This document shows positions 17,627-27,400 of a DNA stretch of 38,766 bases, one piece after another. Positions within the stretch are counted from its first letter, which is position 1; every line of letters begins with the position of its first letter. The position numbers and the translations under genes were made by a program. Location: NCBI RefSeq assembly GCF_029960115.1, contig NZ_JASCOZ010000025.1:1-38766 (forward strand). Reading direction: 5' to 3'. Under the pieces are notes generated by a model. That model saw only the letters and a list, made by a program, of their open reading frames with translations. It was not told the DNA's origin and searched no databases. Origin of the DNA: Stenotrophomonas sp. PS02289. Its GTDB lineage: Bacteria > Pseudomonadota > Gammaproteobacteria > Xanthomonadales > Xanthomonadaceae.

Positions 17627-20600
17627 TTACCGGGAACCGTCCAGCAGCACCCGCGCAATCGCCTCTTCCAGCAGGTCGGCCGTGACCGGCTTGCGCAGGA
17701 AACCGCTGAAGCCCGCCTCGCGCACCTGATCCTCGATACCGGGATCGGTCCGTGCGGTCACCGCCAGCAGCGGCATGCGATAGCCCTGGTTGCGCAGGTG
17801 TCCGGCCAGTTCCATGCCGCCCAGACCCGGCAGGTCCAGATCCAGCAAGGCGACATCGAAGCTCGCCGCGCTCACCTCGCGAAGCGCCGCCAGCGCATGG
17901 ACCGCATGCTCGACCTGATGCCCGCGCGCGCCCAGCAGCCCGCTGATCACACTGGCCACGGTCTCATCATCCTCCACCAGCAGAATGCGCAAGGGCGGCA
18001 GCGGCTGCCCCTGCACCACCCCACCCGCACCGGCCACCACCGCTGCCATCGCCGGCTGCAGAGGCAGTGGCAGCGTGACCGTGAACCGCGTGCCCACGCC
18101 CAGCTGGCTGTCCACCTCGATCTGTCCCTGCATCGCCAGCGCCAGCTCACGGCAGATCGCCAGCCCCAGCCCGCTGCCGCCATATTGGGCCGCGGTGCGC
18201 GCGCCATCGGCCTGTTCGAATCGCCGGAACAGCCGCTCCTGCTGGTCACTGCTGATGCCAGGCCCGGTATCGGAGATTTCCAGGTGCAGCCCCCGGTCCG
18301 GTGCCAGCGCGCGCACGGTCAGCCGCACTTCGCCCTGACGGGTGAACTTGACCGCATTTCCGAGCAGGTTGAGCAGGATCTGGCGCAGACGCAGGGCGTC
18401 ACCAACACTGCAGGTGCCTTCAGGCAGCGTGTTGTCGAGCACGAACCGCAGCTGCTTCTGTTCCGCCAATGCGGTCATCAGCGTGCAGACATCGTCGATC
18501 AGCGGCTGCAGCGGGAACGGCAGCTGCTGCAGCTGCAATCGACCGGACTCGATGCGGGCGAGGTCCAGCGCATCGTTCACCAGGTGCAGCAGATGTTCGC
18601 CGGCATGCCGGATCGACTCGGTATAACTGCGCTGTTTCGCATCCAGCGACGAGGACAGCAGCAGCTCGCTCATGCCCAGCACCCCGGTCATCGGCGTACG
18701 CACCTCGTGGCCGAGGTTGGCCAGGAAGCGGGTCTTCGCCGCCGACGCCTGCTCGGCCAGCTCCTGTTTGTGCAACGCGAGCTGATAGGCATGCCGGCGC
18801 TGCAGGCGACGGCGGTACAACCAGGCGAACAGACTCAACAGCAGCAGCGCCATCGAGGTCAGCACCAGCAGCCCGGACAGGCTGCGCCACCACGGCGGCA
18901 GGACTCTGAAATCCAGCGCCTGCACCCGTGACCAGACCAGGTCCGCCGAGCGCGCCTGCACTTCCAGCCGGTATCGTCCCGGTGGGAGGCGCGAGAACAC
19001 GCGTTCGCCTCCGGGCCCGACTTCCACCCAATCCGGGTCATAGCCGGCCAGGCGGTAGCGGTAGCTGTTGGACGAGGAATCGGCGAACGACAGCAGCCGC
19101 GCCACAATGCGCAGATCACGGTCGGCGTCGGCAATCTCCAGCGGAGCCAGATGGGTCAGATCGAGAACCCGCTCACCGCGACGCACTTCAACCCGCTCGA
19201 TCACCAGCGGCGCGCGGCGCGATGCCGGGCGTACCTGGTCTGGATCGAACAGAACCACGCCCGCCGGCGTGCCGCCGACCAGACGCCCACTGGCCGTCCG
19301 GACCAGGGTGTTGGTACGGAATTCCTGGCTGGGCAGACCGTCGTGAACGCCGTACTGACGCACGTTGGCGTGCGCGGTATCCACACGGATCAAGCCGCGG
19401 GCGCTCGCAGCCCACACCACCCCCTGGGCATCCACGGCCAGCCCGGTCGCGGCCAGCTCGGGATAGCCATCGGCCGCACCCACCAGCGCCAGGCGCTGCA
19501 ACTGGGTGCCGCTCCAACGATAACGACTGAGCCGACCCTCCTCCGAGACCCAGACCGAGTCGTCGTCGGCCAGCGCCATGGCGTGCACCCCGCGTACGGG
19601 ACCACCGGGCATCGGTTCGAATCGTTCCTGCCCCGGCACCCAGTGCATCATGCCCTGGCTGGTCGCCAGCCAGAGGTGGTCGTCCGGACCACACAACAGG
19701 CTCTGCACCACCTGGCCGCTGCCCAGCCCGGCCTGACCGGGCGCGACCCGCTGGGTCACCCCTCCCTCCAGATTGCGCTGCTGGACGCCACCGACGGCGG
19801 CCGCCCACAGGTGCGCGTCATCGCAGATCACCATCGACTCCACCACGCCCGCAAGGCTGGCATCGGCACCGGCGTCCCGCCCCCAGCGGCGCATCGAGCG
19901 GTCACGCGGGTCATACCGCACCAGCGCTCCGTTGGAACCGATCCAGACCCGTCCATGCGGATCCTCGGTCACCGACATGAGCCAGTTGATGCCATCCACC
20001 CAGGTGCGGTGCTGCTCCACCTGCCCGGTGGCGGGGTCGAACTTGTCCAGCGCACCGTGCGTACCCACCGTCCAGACTCCCCCGTCCGCCGACGCGGCCA
20101 AGCCGAGCACATACGCGTTGCGCAGCGACTTCGGATCGTCCTCCAGCCGCGACAGGACGGAGAACTGCCACCAGCGTGGCAGCAGATGCCACAGGCCACC
20201 GTTGGTACTGGCCAGCCAGATGCCCCCCTCCCGGTCCTCGTAGGCTCCCGCCCAGTTGGGTCGCACCTGCCCGCGCGCCAGCGCGCTGTAGAGCGGGACC
20301 TGCTGGAACTGGCCGTTGTAGGCGCGTCCAAGACCCGAGCGCGTGTCGAGCCAGTATCCGCCCTGCTCATCACGCAACATCATTCCCAGCACCTGGTCGC
20401 CTTCGCTGACCTTCCACGGTGCTGGCTCGAAACGACCGTCGGGACGGCGGACGATGACCCCGTGATTGGTGCTGATCCACAGGCTGCCATCCAGCTCGGA
20501 AGTCAGGCCATTGATGTTGTCTTCGGGCAGCGTGCCCGGCGGCACGCGCTCAAAGTCCGTACCCGTCCAGCGCGCCAGCCCGGATTTGGTACCGACCCAG

Positions 20601-21163
20601 AGACTGCCGTCCACCGTGGTCGCCAGCTGCACCACCGACGCCGATGGCAGGCTGCGTGGATTGCCGGCCTCGGGCATGTAGCGGGTCAGCGCGCCATTGG
20701 GCCGCAGCCGATACAGCCCGCCCAGATAGGTGCCGAACCACACCGCACCGTCCGGGGTGGAGGTGATCGCCCAGATGGTGTTGCTGCCCAGCTCAGGGTG
20801 ACTGCTGCGATCGTAGAATTTCAGCTCGCGGCGATCCGGCGACATCATCGCCAATCCGGCATTCTCGGTGCCGATCCACAACTGGTTGCGCGCATCCACA
20901 TGCACGCTCCACACGTGGTTGTCGCGCAGACCGTCCTCGGCGCGCCAGATCCGGTAGTTGCGCCCATCAAAGCGCGCCAGCCCATCGTTGGTCGCCAGCC
21001 ACAGGTAGCCGTAGCCGTCTTCGGCCATGCGATTGACCGTATTGGACGGCAGACCGTCGAACACGGTCAACTGCCGCGGCGTGGGCGGCACGGGCTGCGC
21101 CATCACGCGCGCTGGCAGAAGCATCACCATCGCCAACAGGAGCAGCCAACGCAAAGGCACCAC
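17627..21163 (-). CDS. Hybrid sensor histidine kinase with periplasmic propeller, HK-1
   Basis: This protein of about 1178 aa looks complete. A signal sequence (LRWLLLLAMVMLLPARVMAQ) is followed by many Reg_prop propeller blades (for example DGYGYLWLATNDGLARFDG), a Y_Y_Y domain and a membrane helix near 757-785. The DHp domain has His819 in [11 protein letters not shown], and the HATPase has NLLGNAVKFT, DTGPGI and GGSGLGL. The C-terminal receiver has phosphoacceptor Asp1108 (LLDLDLPG) and the conserved VEDD, T and K. The start is placed at GTG 21163 because AGGAGA lies 7 nt upstream; the frame stays open to 21217 without a ribosome site. It is the last gene of the leftward array. There is no HPt or DNA-binding domain. 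The ligand is unknown. Confidence 0.92.
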   Translation of the reverse strand: MVPLRWLLLLAMVMLLPARVMAQPVPPTPRQLTVFDGLPSNTVNRMAEDGYGYLWLATNDGLARFDGRNYRIWRAEDGLRDNHVWSVHVDARNQLWIGTENAGLAMMSPDRRELKFYDRSSHPELGSNTIWAITSTPDGAVWFGTYLGGLYRLRPNGALTRYMPEAGNPRSLPSASVVQLATTVDGSLWVGTKSGLARWTGTDFERVPPGTLPEDNINGLTSELDGSLWISTNHGVIVRRPDGRFEPAPWKVSEGDQVLGMMLRDEQGGYWLDTRSGLGRAYNGQFQQVPLYSALARGQVRPNWAGAYEDREGGIWLASTNGGLWHLLPRWWQFSVLSRLEDDPKSLRNAYVLGLAASADGGVWTVGTHGALDKFDPATGQVEQHRTWVDGINWLMSVTEDPHGRVWIGSNGALVRYDPRDRSMRRWGRDAGADASLAGVVESMVICDDAHLWAAAVGGVQQRNLEGGVTQRVAPGQAGLGSGQVVQSLLCGPDDHLWLATSQGMMHWVPGQERFEPMPGGPVRGVHAMALADDDSVWVSEEGRLSRYRWSGTQLQRLALVGAADGYPELAATGLAVDAQGVVWAASARGLIRVDTAHANVRQYGVHDGLPSQEFRTNTLVRTASGRLVGGTPAGVVLFDPDQVRPASRRAPLVIERVEVRRGERVLDLTHLAPLEIADADRDLRIVARLLSFADSSSNSYRYRLAGYDPDWVEVGPGGERVFSRLPPGRYRLEVQARSADLVWSRVQALDFRVLPPWWRSLSGLLVLTSMALLLLSLFAWLYRRRLQRRHAYQLALHKQELAEQASAAKTRFLANLGHEVRTPMTGVLGMSELLLSSSLDAKQRSYTESIRHAGEHLLHLVNDALDLARIESGRLQLQQLPFPLQPLIDDVCTLMTALAEQKQLRFVLDNTLPEGTCSVGDALRLRQILLNLLGNAVKFTRQGEVRLTVRALAPDRGLHLEISDTGPGISSDQQERLFRRFEQADGARTAAQYGGSGLGLAICRELALAMQGQIEVDSQLGVGTRFTVTLPLPLQPAMAAVVAGAGGVVQGQPLPPLRILLVEDDETVASVISGLLGARGHQVEHAVHALAALREVSAASFDVALLDLDLPGLGGMELAGHLRNQGYRMPLLAVTARTDPGIEDQVREAGFSGFLRKPVTADLLEEAIARVLLDGSR

Positions 21164-21189
21164 CAATGGATCTCCTGAGGCGAATCGGG

Positions 21190-21256
21190 CATGCCAGCCA
21201 GGTGTGCGAGCCGGCAACGGGGGGCAGCGCTGTCGCAGCCGGCCCGCTCTGGCATG
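21190..21256. repeat. Long inverted repeat between HK-2 and HK-1
   Basis: CATGCCAG (21190-21197) and CTGGCATG (21249-21256) are perfect 8-bp arms. Inside them lie GCCGGC-containing segments that can extend pairing with a bulge. The element fills most of the 110-bp gap upstream of the HK-1 ribosome site. It may be an intercistronic hairpin that separates HK-1 expression from HK-2, or an operator. No T-run follows, so it is not a plain intrinsic terminator. Confidence 0.4.
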
Positions 21257-21273
21257 GTAAACGGTTCGTCCCG

Positions 21274-24200
21274 CTACGACGAACCTTCCTCGCTCACGGC
21301 CTGCTGCAATGCCCGGTGCAGCCCGGCCGGGTCGATCGGCAGCGACAGCACCGCATCGCCACCGGCGGCACGGGTCGCCGTCAGCTGCGCATCCGGATCG
21401 CCTCCCGGCCCTGCCGCCAGCAGGATCGGAATCCGTGCGTCGCGTGCCCGGATCATGTCCAGCACCGCCAGCCCATCCACCCCCGGCAGCTCAAGCGCAA
21501 GCAGGACCGCGTCGACTGGGGCCGCCTGCAGCTCGGCCAGGGCTGCCAGTGCATGGGCCACGTGTACGGCACGGTGTCCCTGGTCCTGCAGCAGCTGGCA
21601 GAGCGCAAAAGCGTGTGCCGGATCTGCTTCCACCACCAGCACGCGCAATCCATTGGCCATCCGCATCCTGCCCAGCTCCGGCAATCCCAACTGGATCATC
21701 ACCTTCCAGCGCCCATCATCGGTGGCGTGCAGCCGTAATGCGCCGCCCAAGGTCCGCACAAGCCCCTGTGTGGCATCCAGCGCATCGTGCAGCACCCTGC
21801 GGGACACCATCGGCACGACCCGCGGGCGTGCCGCCCGCCCGGTGCTGGCGCGCTGCGCCGCACGCGCCGACGTGGTGGCCAGCTCCATCAACAAACCGTC
21901 GCGCCCCGGTTGCCACCAGACCTGCAGCACCAGCCCGGCACAGGCGGTGCGGCTGACCAGAATGTCGGCAACCTCATCCAGCAGCTGCAGCAGTCGTTCC
22001 GGATCGCCGCAGGTCTGCGCCTGCGGAGCCACGTGAACGCAGAGCCCCACGCCGGTGCCCCGCGGGCACAGCGCGAGCACGCTGCGGGCCTGCCATTGCC
22101 GGCACACGTCGGCCACGCGCACTCCCTGTGACTGCAAGGGCATCTGCCCCGCCTCGATGCGCGCCTCGTCCAACGCGTGGTCGAGCACATGCAGCAGGGT
22201 CTGACCGCCCTGGCGGATCCGTTCCAGTTGCTGTCGCTGCGCCGGTGCCAGCGGCGACGCCAGCAGCAGCTCGCTCAGACCCAGCACACCGGTCAACGGC
22301 GTTCGGATTTCATGCCCCAACGTCGACAGATAGCGTTGTTTGGCCTGCGCGGACTGCTCGGCCACCACGCGACGCTGCACCGACCGCTGCCGCCCCCTTC
22401 CCCGCTGCACCTGGCGCAGCGTGATCCAGGCCGCACCCGCCAACAGCAGCGCTGCCACGCCCATGCGCAACCCCACCCACAGTGGGTGATCCCAGCCGCC
22501 GCGCTGGACCTCCAGCTGCATCCACTCGCTGTCGGACCAGTGACCATCGGGTTGGCGGGCCTGGAACTCCAACCGGTACTGGCCGGGAGGCAAGCGCGCG
22601 AATCCTCGCGTACCACGACGACCCACCCGGATCCAGTCACGATCGAGCCCGTGCAGACGGAAACGATACTGCTGGGTCTCCACAGCAGGTCCGAGCCGGC
22701 GCACGGTCACCTGGAGATCTCGGTCACCCGTCTTCAGCCGAAGGACCGGACGCGGGGGCAGCACCTGCAGACCGCCTGCACGACGGACCTGCACACGCTC
22801 CACGACCGGAGCCGGGTCCGGCGAATGACCTTCCAGGCTCAAGGGATCGAAGCGGACACCGCGACCGTCATCCCCCAGCGCCAGCATCTGCGTCCCCTGC
22901 GCCTGCAGATGCGAAGAGAGCATCGCAGCAGGGACGCCATCGGCTCGGGTATACAGGCGAACCTGGCCTTCGCGTGGCAAGACCTGGAGCAGACCGCGTG
23001 CGCTGGTCGCCCACAGCACGCCCTGGGCGTCTTCGGCCAAGGCATGGAAGCGCAGTGGCGGCACTCCGTGCCGCTCGTCGATGCGGACGGTGTGCTGCAG
23101 GCCGTCTTCACTGATGCGATAGCGTCGCAGTACGCCTGGACTGGCCACCCACAGCGCACGGTCCTGGGTGACGTGCAACGCGTTGGCTTCCTCGTCGCTG
23201 CCCGAAGGGGCTTCGAATCGACCGTCCCGCCATCGACGCACGCCCTGTGCACTTCCCCACCAGAGGCCATCCCCATCATCACAGTGCACTGCCTGCGGAC
23301 CTTCCGGGCGCGGGTGATTGGCTGCGTCCCATGACCACCGGCGGGCAGGCTGTTGCAGGCCACGTCGTCGCTCGATACCCCGCGCATCGACGTGCCAACG
23401 GGAGCCATCGCCGCATCGCAGCGCGTGGATCTGCGCTCCTTCCAGGCGTATGCCGGTGAGGGAGGTGACGGGCGCATCCGGAAGCGAGACCGGGCGAAAA
23501 TGCTGCCAGTGCGGAGGTAGTCGCCACACGCCCAGATGGCGCCCCAGCAACCAGAGGCCACCATGACCGTCTTCGAACACGCTGCGGAACTGCGGGGCCA
23601 GCGGGGAGGTCAGTGACGCCAGCGAGATGCGCGGAGAGAGCCCTCCATGGCGCCACACCATCGCCCCCTGTGCCAACCACACCTGCCCCCGACGTGCGAT
23701 TCCCAGCGCATGCGACCCGGTGGTCAGATCCAGCGGTTCCAGGCTCCCACTGCCACTGCCGCGCCATGGTCCTGCGGCTCCGCTGACCCACAACCGCTTT
23801 GCTTCGTCAACGAGCAGCGCGGTGACCGGCGCGCTCGCGAGCAGCGAGGGAGACGGCCGGGAAAAGCGGCCGTCATGCCAGCGGGACAGACCACCTGGCG
23901 TGCCGACCCACAGACTTCCATCGGCGGTGAATGCCAGATGCTCGACAATCCGGTCAGGAAGACCGTCACCGCGCACCGTGGGCAGGAACTGGCGCAAGCG
24001 GGCATCCGGCCCCAGACGGAACAAGCCCTGGCCACGCGTGCCAAACCATATCTCGCCCGCCGGACCTGGAAGTATCACCAGCACCGGTGCCTGTCCCATC
24101 GCGGGAAAGCGCTGTGCGTCAAAGACCTCCCAGCGCTGGCGGTCGGCGGACAACCTGGCCAGCTGCCCCTGTCCGGTACCCAGCCAGAGCTGATCATGCG

Positions 24201-24483
24201 CGTCTTGTGCCATCGCCAGGACCTGGTTGCCGGGCAGCCCCTGCTCGCGCCTCCAGGTTCGAAAGCGGCGTCCATCGAAGCGCGCCACGCCGTCGTCGCT
24301 GGCAAACCACAGATACCCGTGGCGATCCTCCAGCATGGCGTGAATCAGATTGGACGGGAGGCCATCGGCGGTCGTGAAGCGCTGGGCATTGTCAGGCACC
24401 GCGTGGGCAACGCCTGCTTGCGCAAGCCCCAGCAGCACGCAGGCCCAGAGCATGCGCACACGGTCCATCAACGCCGCCGGCAT
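21274..24483 (-). CDS. Degenerate propeller hybrid kinase HK-2: DHp His kept, ATPase and receiver sites lost
   Basis: This 1069-aa paralogue of HK-1 has a signal sequence, propeller blades (DRHGYLWFASDDGVARFDG), a Y_Y_Y domain and a membrane helix near 668-690. The DHp is intact with His724 in LGHEIRTPLTG. The ATPase domain has lost its boxes. The N-box position reads LLDEVADILVSRT, and neither DTGxG nor GxGLGL can be found. In the receiver the phosphoacceptor Asp is Ala996 (LLALELPG), the acidic pair is reduced (VVEADP), and the Thr and Lys are gone. The reading frame is intact throughout, so it is not a simple pseudogene. Start is at 24483, or at 24468, where ATG overlaps the HK-3 stop as TGATG. 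It probably needs a partner to be phosphorylated (inferred). Confidence 0.88.
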   Translation of the reverse strand: MPAALMDRVRMLWACVLLGLAQAGVAHAVPDNAQRFTTADGLPSNLIHAMLEDRHGYLWFASDDGVARFDGRRFRTWRREQGLPGNQVLAMAQDAHDQLWLGTGQGQLARLSADRQRWEVFDAQRFPAMGQAPVLVILPGPAGEIWFGTRGQGLFRLGPDARLRQFLPTVRGDGLPDRIVEHLAFTADGSLWVGTPGGLSRWHDGRFSRPSPSLLASAPVTALLVDEAKRLWVSGAAGPWRGSGSGSLEPLDLTTGSHALGIARRGQVWLAQGAMVWRHGGLSPRISLASLTSPLAPQFRSVFEDGHGGLWLLGRHLGVWRLPPHWQHFRPVSLPDAPVTSLTGIRLEGAQIHALRCGDGSRWHVDARGIERRRGLQQPARRWSWDAANHPRPEGPQAVHCDDGDGLWWGSAQGVRRWRDGRFEAPSGSDEEANALHVTQDRALWVASPGVLRRYRISEDGLQHTVRIDERHGVPPLRFHALAEDAQGVLWATSARGLLQVLPREGQVRLYTRADGVPAAMLSSHLQAQGTQMLALGDDGRGVRFDPLSLEGHSPDPAPVVERVQVRRAGGLQVLPPRPVLRLKTGDRDLQVTVRRLGPAVETQQYRFRLHGLDRDWIRVGRRGTRGFARLPPGQYRLEFQARQPDGHWSDSEWMQLEVQRGGWDHPLWVGLRMGVAALLLAGAAWITLRQVQRGRGRQRSVQRRVVAEQSAQAKQRYLSTLGHEIRTPLTGVLGLSELLLASPLAPAQRQQLERIRQGGQTLLHVLDHALDEARIEAGQMPLQSQGVRVADVCRQWQARSVLALCPRGTGVGLCVHVAPQAQTCGDPERLLQLLDEVADILVSRTACAGLVLQVWWQPGRDGLLMELATTSARAAQRASTGRAARPRVVPMVSRRVLHDALDATQGLVRTLGGALRLHATDDGRWKVMIQLGLPELGRMRMANGLRVLVVEADPAHAFALCQLLQDQGHRAVHVAHALAALAELQAAPVDAVLLALELPGVDGLAVLDMIRARDARIPILLAAGPGGDPDAQLTATRAAGGDAVLSLPIDPAGLHRALQQAVSEEGSS

Positions 24484-27400
24484 CGTGCCACCGCCATCTG
24501 CAACCTGTGCGACGTGAGTGGCAGACGCACAAATGCATCGAATCCGGCCGCCAGGGCTTCGCGCTCTGCACAGGCATCAGCGCGGGGACTCAGCGCCAGT
24601 CGGGTCACGCCCGGCCACGCCAGCGGCAGCCGCGCACTGACCCGCTCGCCTCCGGCCAGCATGTCGGGGTCAGCGGCAATCAGGTCCCACGGACCCGGAT
24701 CAACCTGCGCCAGCCAGGTCGTGGCATCGTCCACGCCGAGCACCTGGTGACCGCTGGCCCGCAGCAGTGCGCAGACCACGTCGGAAACCGCGATGGAAGG
24801 CAGCAGCACCATCACCCGCAGGCAGCGCCCCTCTTCCATCGGGAGGGGCGGTTCCGGCAGGGTGTTGCTGCATGGCACCGCCTGCCAGGGCAACGTCACC
24901 GTCATACGGGTGCCCCGGCCCAGCTGGCTGTCCACCTCGATCGTCCCCCCCATGGCCTGCACGAGGTCGAGGCTGATCGCCAGTCCCAATCCACTGCCGC
25001 CATGACGGGCCAGCGTCCTAGCACCCTCTGCCTGGACAAAGCGCTGGAACAGGTGCTGCACCTGCTCGGCGGACATGCCTGGCCCGGTATCGGCAATGCA
25101 GATCGTCAGCCCGTGTCCATCATCGCCGCTGCGCACGGTCACCATGACCTGCCCGCGCGTGGTGAACTTCAGTGCATTCCCCAACAGATTCAGCAGAATC
25201 TGGCGCAGGCGCTGCACGTCGCCCAGATGGTGCTGGTCCGCCTCCAGCATGCAGTGCCAGTGCAGCGCAATGGCTTTGCCGCTGGCCACCGGCGACAGCA
25301 GGGCATGCAGTTCGTCGAGCAGGGCCGCCACCGCGACAGGCGCGTTGACCAGGTGCAACTGGTTGCCCTCGATGCTGGCCAGGTCCAGTGCATCATCGGT
25401 CAGCTGCAGAAGATGGTGTCCGGCCTGGTACAGGCTGCCCACCTGGGTGCGCTGGGTGGGCGAAAGCGTGGAATGCAGAAGCAGTTCGCTCCAACCGAGT
25501 ACAGGGGTCATCGGCATCCGGATCTGACGCCCCAAACGCGCCAGGAACCGGGTCCGGTCCAGCGAATCAAGCTCGGCGAGATCGCGGCGTTGATGCACCT
25601 GCCGTCGACCTTCCCGCCGCCGCTGCAAGGCATGCAGCAGCCGCCCGACGAGCACGACGCAGGTGCACCCGAGCACACCCAGCAGCGCACGTCCTGCGGC
25701 GGTCTGCCACCAGCGTGGCTCCACCCGAAGCCGCAGTTCGCGCACCGCCGACCAAGGGCCACCGGCATGCCGGGCCTGGATCAGCAACACGTGCTCGCCC
25801 GCGGGGAGGCGCGCGAAGATCCGCTGTGCGACCGGCCCGGTGTCCACCCATCCCGTGTCCTGCCCCAGCAACCGGAAACGATGCTGGATGCGATCGGGAT
25901 CACCGCGCCCGAGCAGGCTCACCGAGACGCGGAAGTTACGGTCGAGCGTACTCAGGAAGACCGTTTCGCTCCCCAGGGGCAGGGCCATGATCCTGTCGCT
26001 GCGATGCCGGGACATGGCATCCACCACCAGCACGGGGACAGGCGAAGGCAAGGTTGCCATTGACGGGTCAAACGCCAACACCCCGCCCTCGCGTACCGCA
26101 GCGACCAAGGCACCCGATCCCAGTCGCAACAACTGGCGCGGCAGAATCTCCTGCGCGGGCAATCCCTGCGGCACACCGAGCACGCGGACTTCGCCGCTGC
26201 CCGGATCCACCCGCACCAGTCCGCGGGTCGCCCCCGCCCATACCACGCCGCTGGCATCCAGGGTCAGCGCTGCAGCGCGCAGCAACGGGAAGCCCTGATC
26301 CGCCGATATACGCCGCAGTCGCTGCGCGCCCTGCGCGCCGGCACCATACTGGTCAAGCGCTGCATCGCGGGAAACCCACAGCGTGCCATCGCTGGCTTCG
26401 GCCAGTGCCGCTGCCATGCCGGCACCTGCGGCAGCCACGCGCAGGAAACGTTCGTGCGCGGAACTCCAGCGCAGAGGACCCTGGGGATCGGTTGCCCACA
26501 CCTCCCCACTCCTGGTGCAGAGCAACTGGCGTCCCTGTCCGTCGCCACTCAATCCAAGCTCAGCCGCCGACGCGCTGACCAGGTCCCCCTGCTGCTCGGA
26601 CCACCGGTGCACAGTGTCACCGGCGGCCAACCAGACGTTTCCCTGCGCGCATATCTGCAGGCTGGAAACGGGGGTGTTCCGCGTGGCTTGGAACAGCCAG
26701 CGCCGGGTCACACGCGACCTGCGATCGTAGCGCAGCAGTTGCCCGGGCATCGCCACCCACACCCGGCCCAGCGCATCTTCGTCGAGCGCGAATGAAGCCG
26801 GCCGCATGCCGGCCGCAGCCAGCGTCAGCGGGTGCGAGGTCTGGCCATTGCGCAGGTCCAGCCGCTGCAGAAGGCCGTCGGCTCCGGCCACCCACGCATG
26901 GTGCAGGCCCGATGCCGCCAACGCGCGTACGGGATGAATGCCGTGATCGCGAACCGTGCAACCAACGGTTGGCATCAGGGTGAACTGTTGCCAGTGGGAC
27001 GGCAGCCACCACAGGCCGCGACGTTCAATGACCCACCACAGGTCCCCATTGCGATCCTGCAGCAGCTGACGGATCTGCACCGGTGCGTGCCTGTCCAGCA
27101 TGGACGGTCGCATTCCAACCGGATGTGCACCGTCGCCCTTGCTCCATTGCAGTAGTGGGCCAGCCTGCTGCCATGTGACCTTCTCCCTGCTGCGCAGCAG
27201 GGTGCGTGCCCGATGCGGCCCCGCAACGCGCTGACCGTCACGATCCAGCGCCCAGCTCTGTGTACCCACGGTTATCTCGACGCCGCCAGACGGATCTGCC
27301 CACACGTTCTGCAGTGCGCCCGTCATTGCCTGCGGCAACGTCTGCTCACGGAAGTGCGTGTTTTCTCCACGCCATAGCCGCGTTGCACTGATGACCCACG

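Noticed and set aside
19151..21178. Plus-strand 675-codon open frame opposite HK-1
   Set aside because: Antisense to propeller blades with clear periodic motifs. The translation has the biased composition of a shadow frame.
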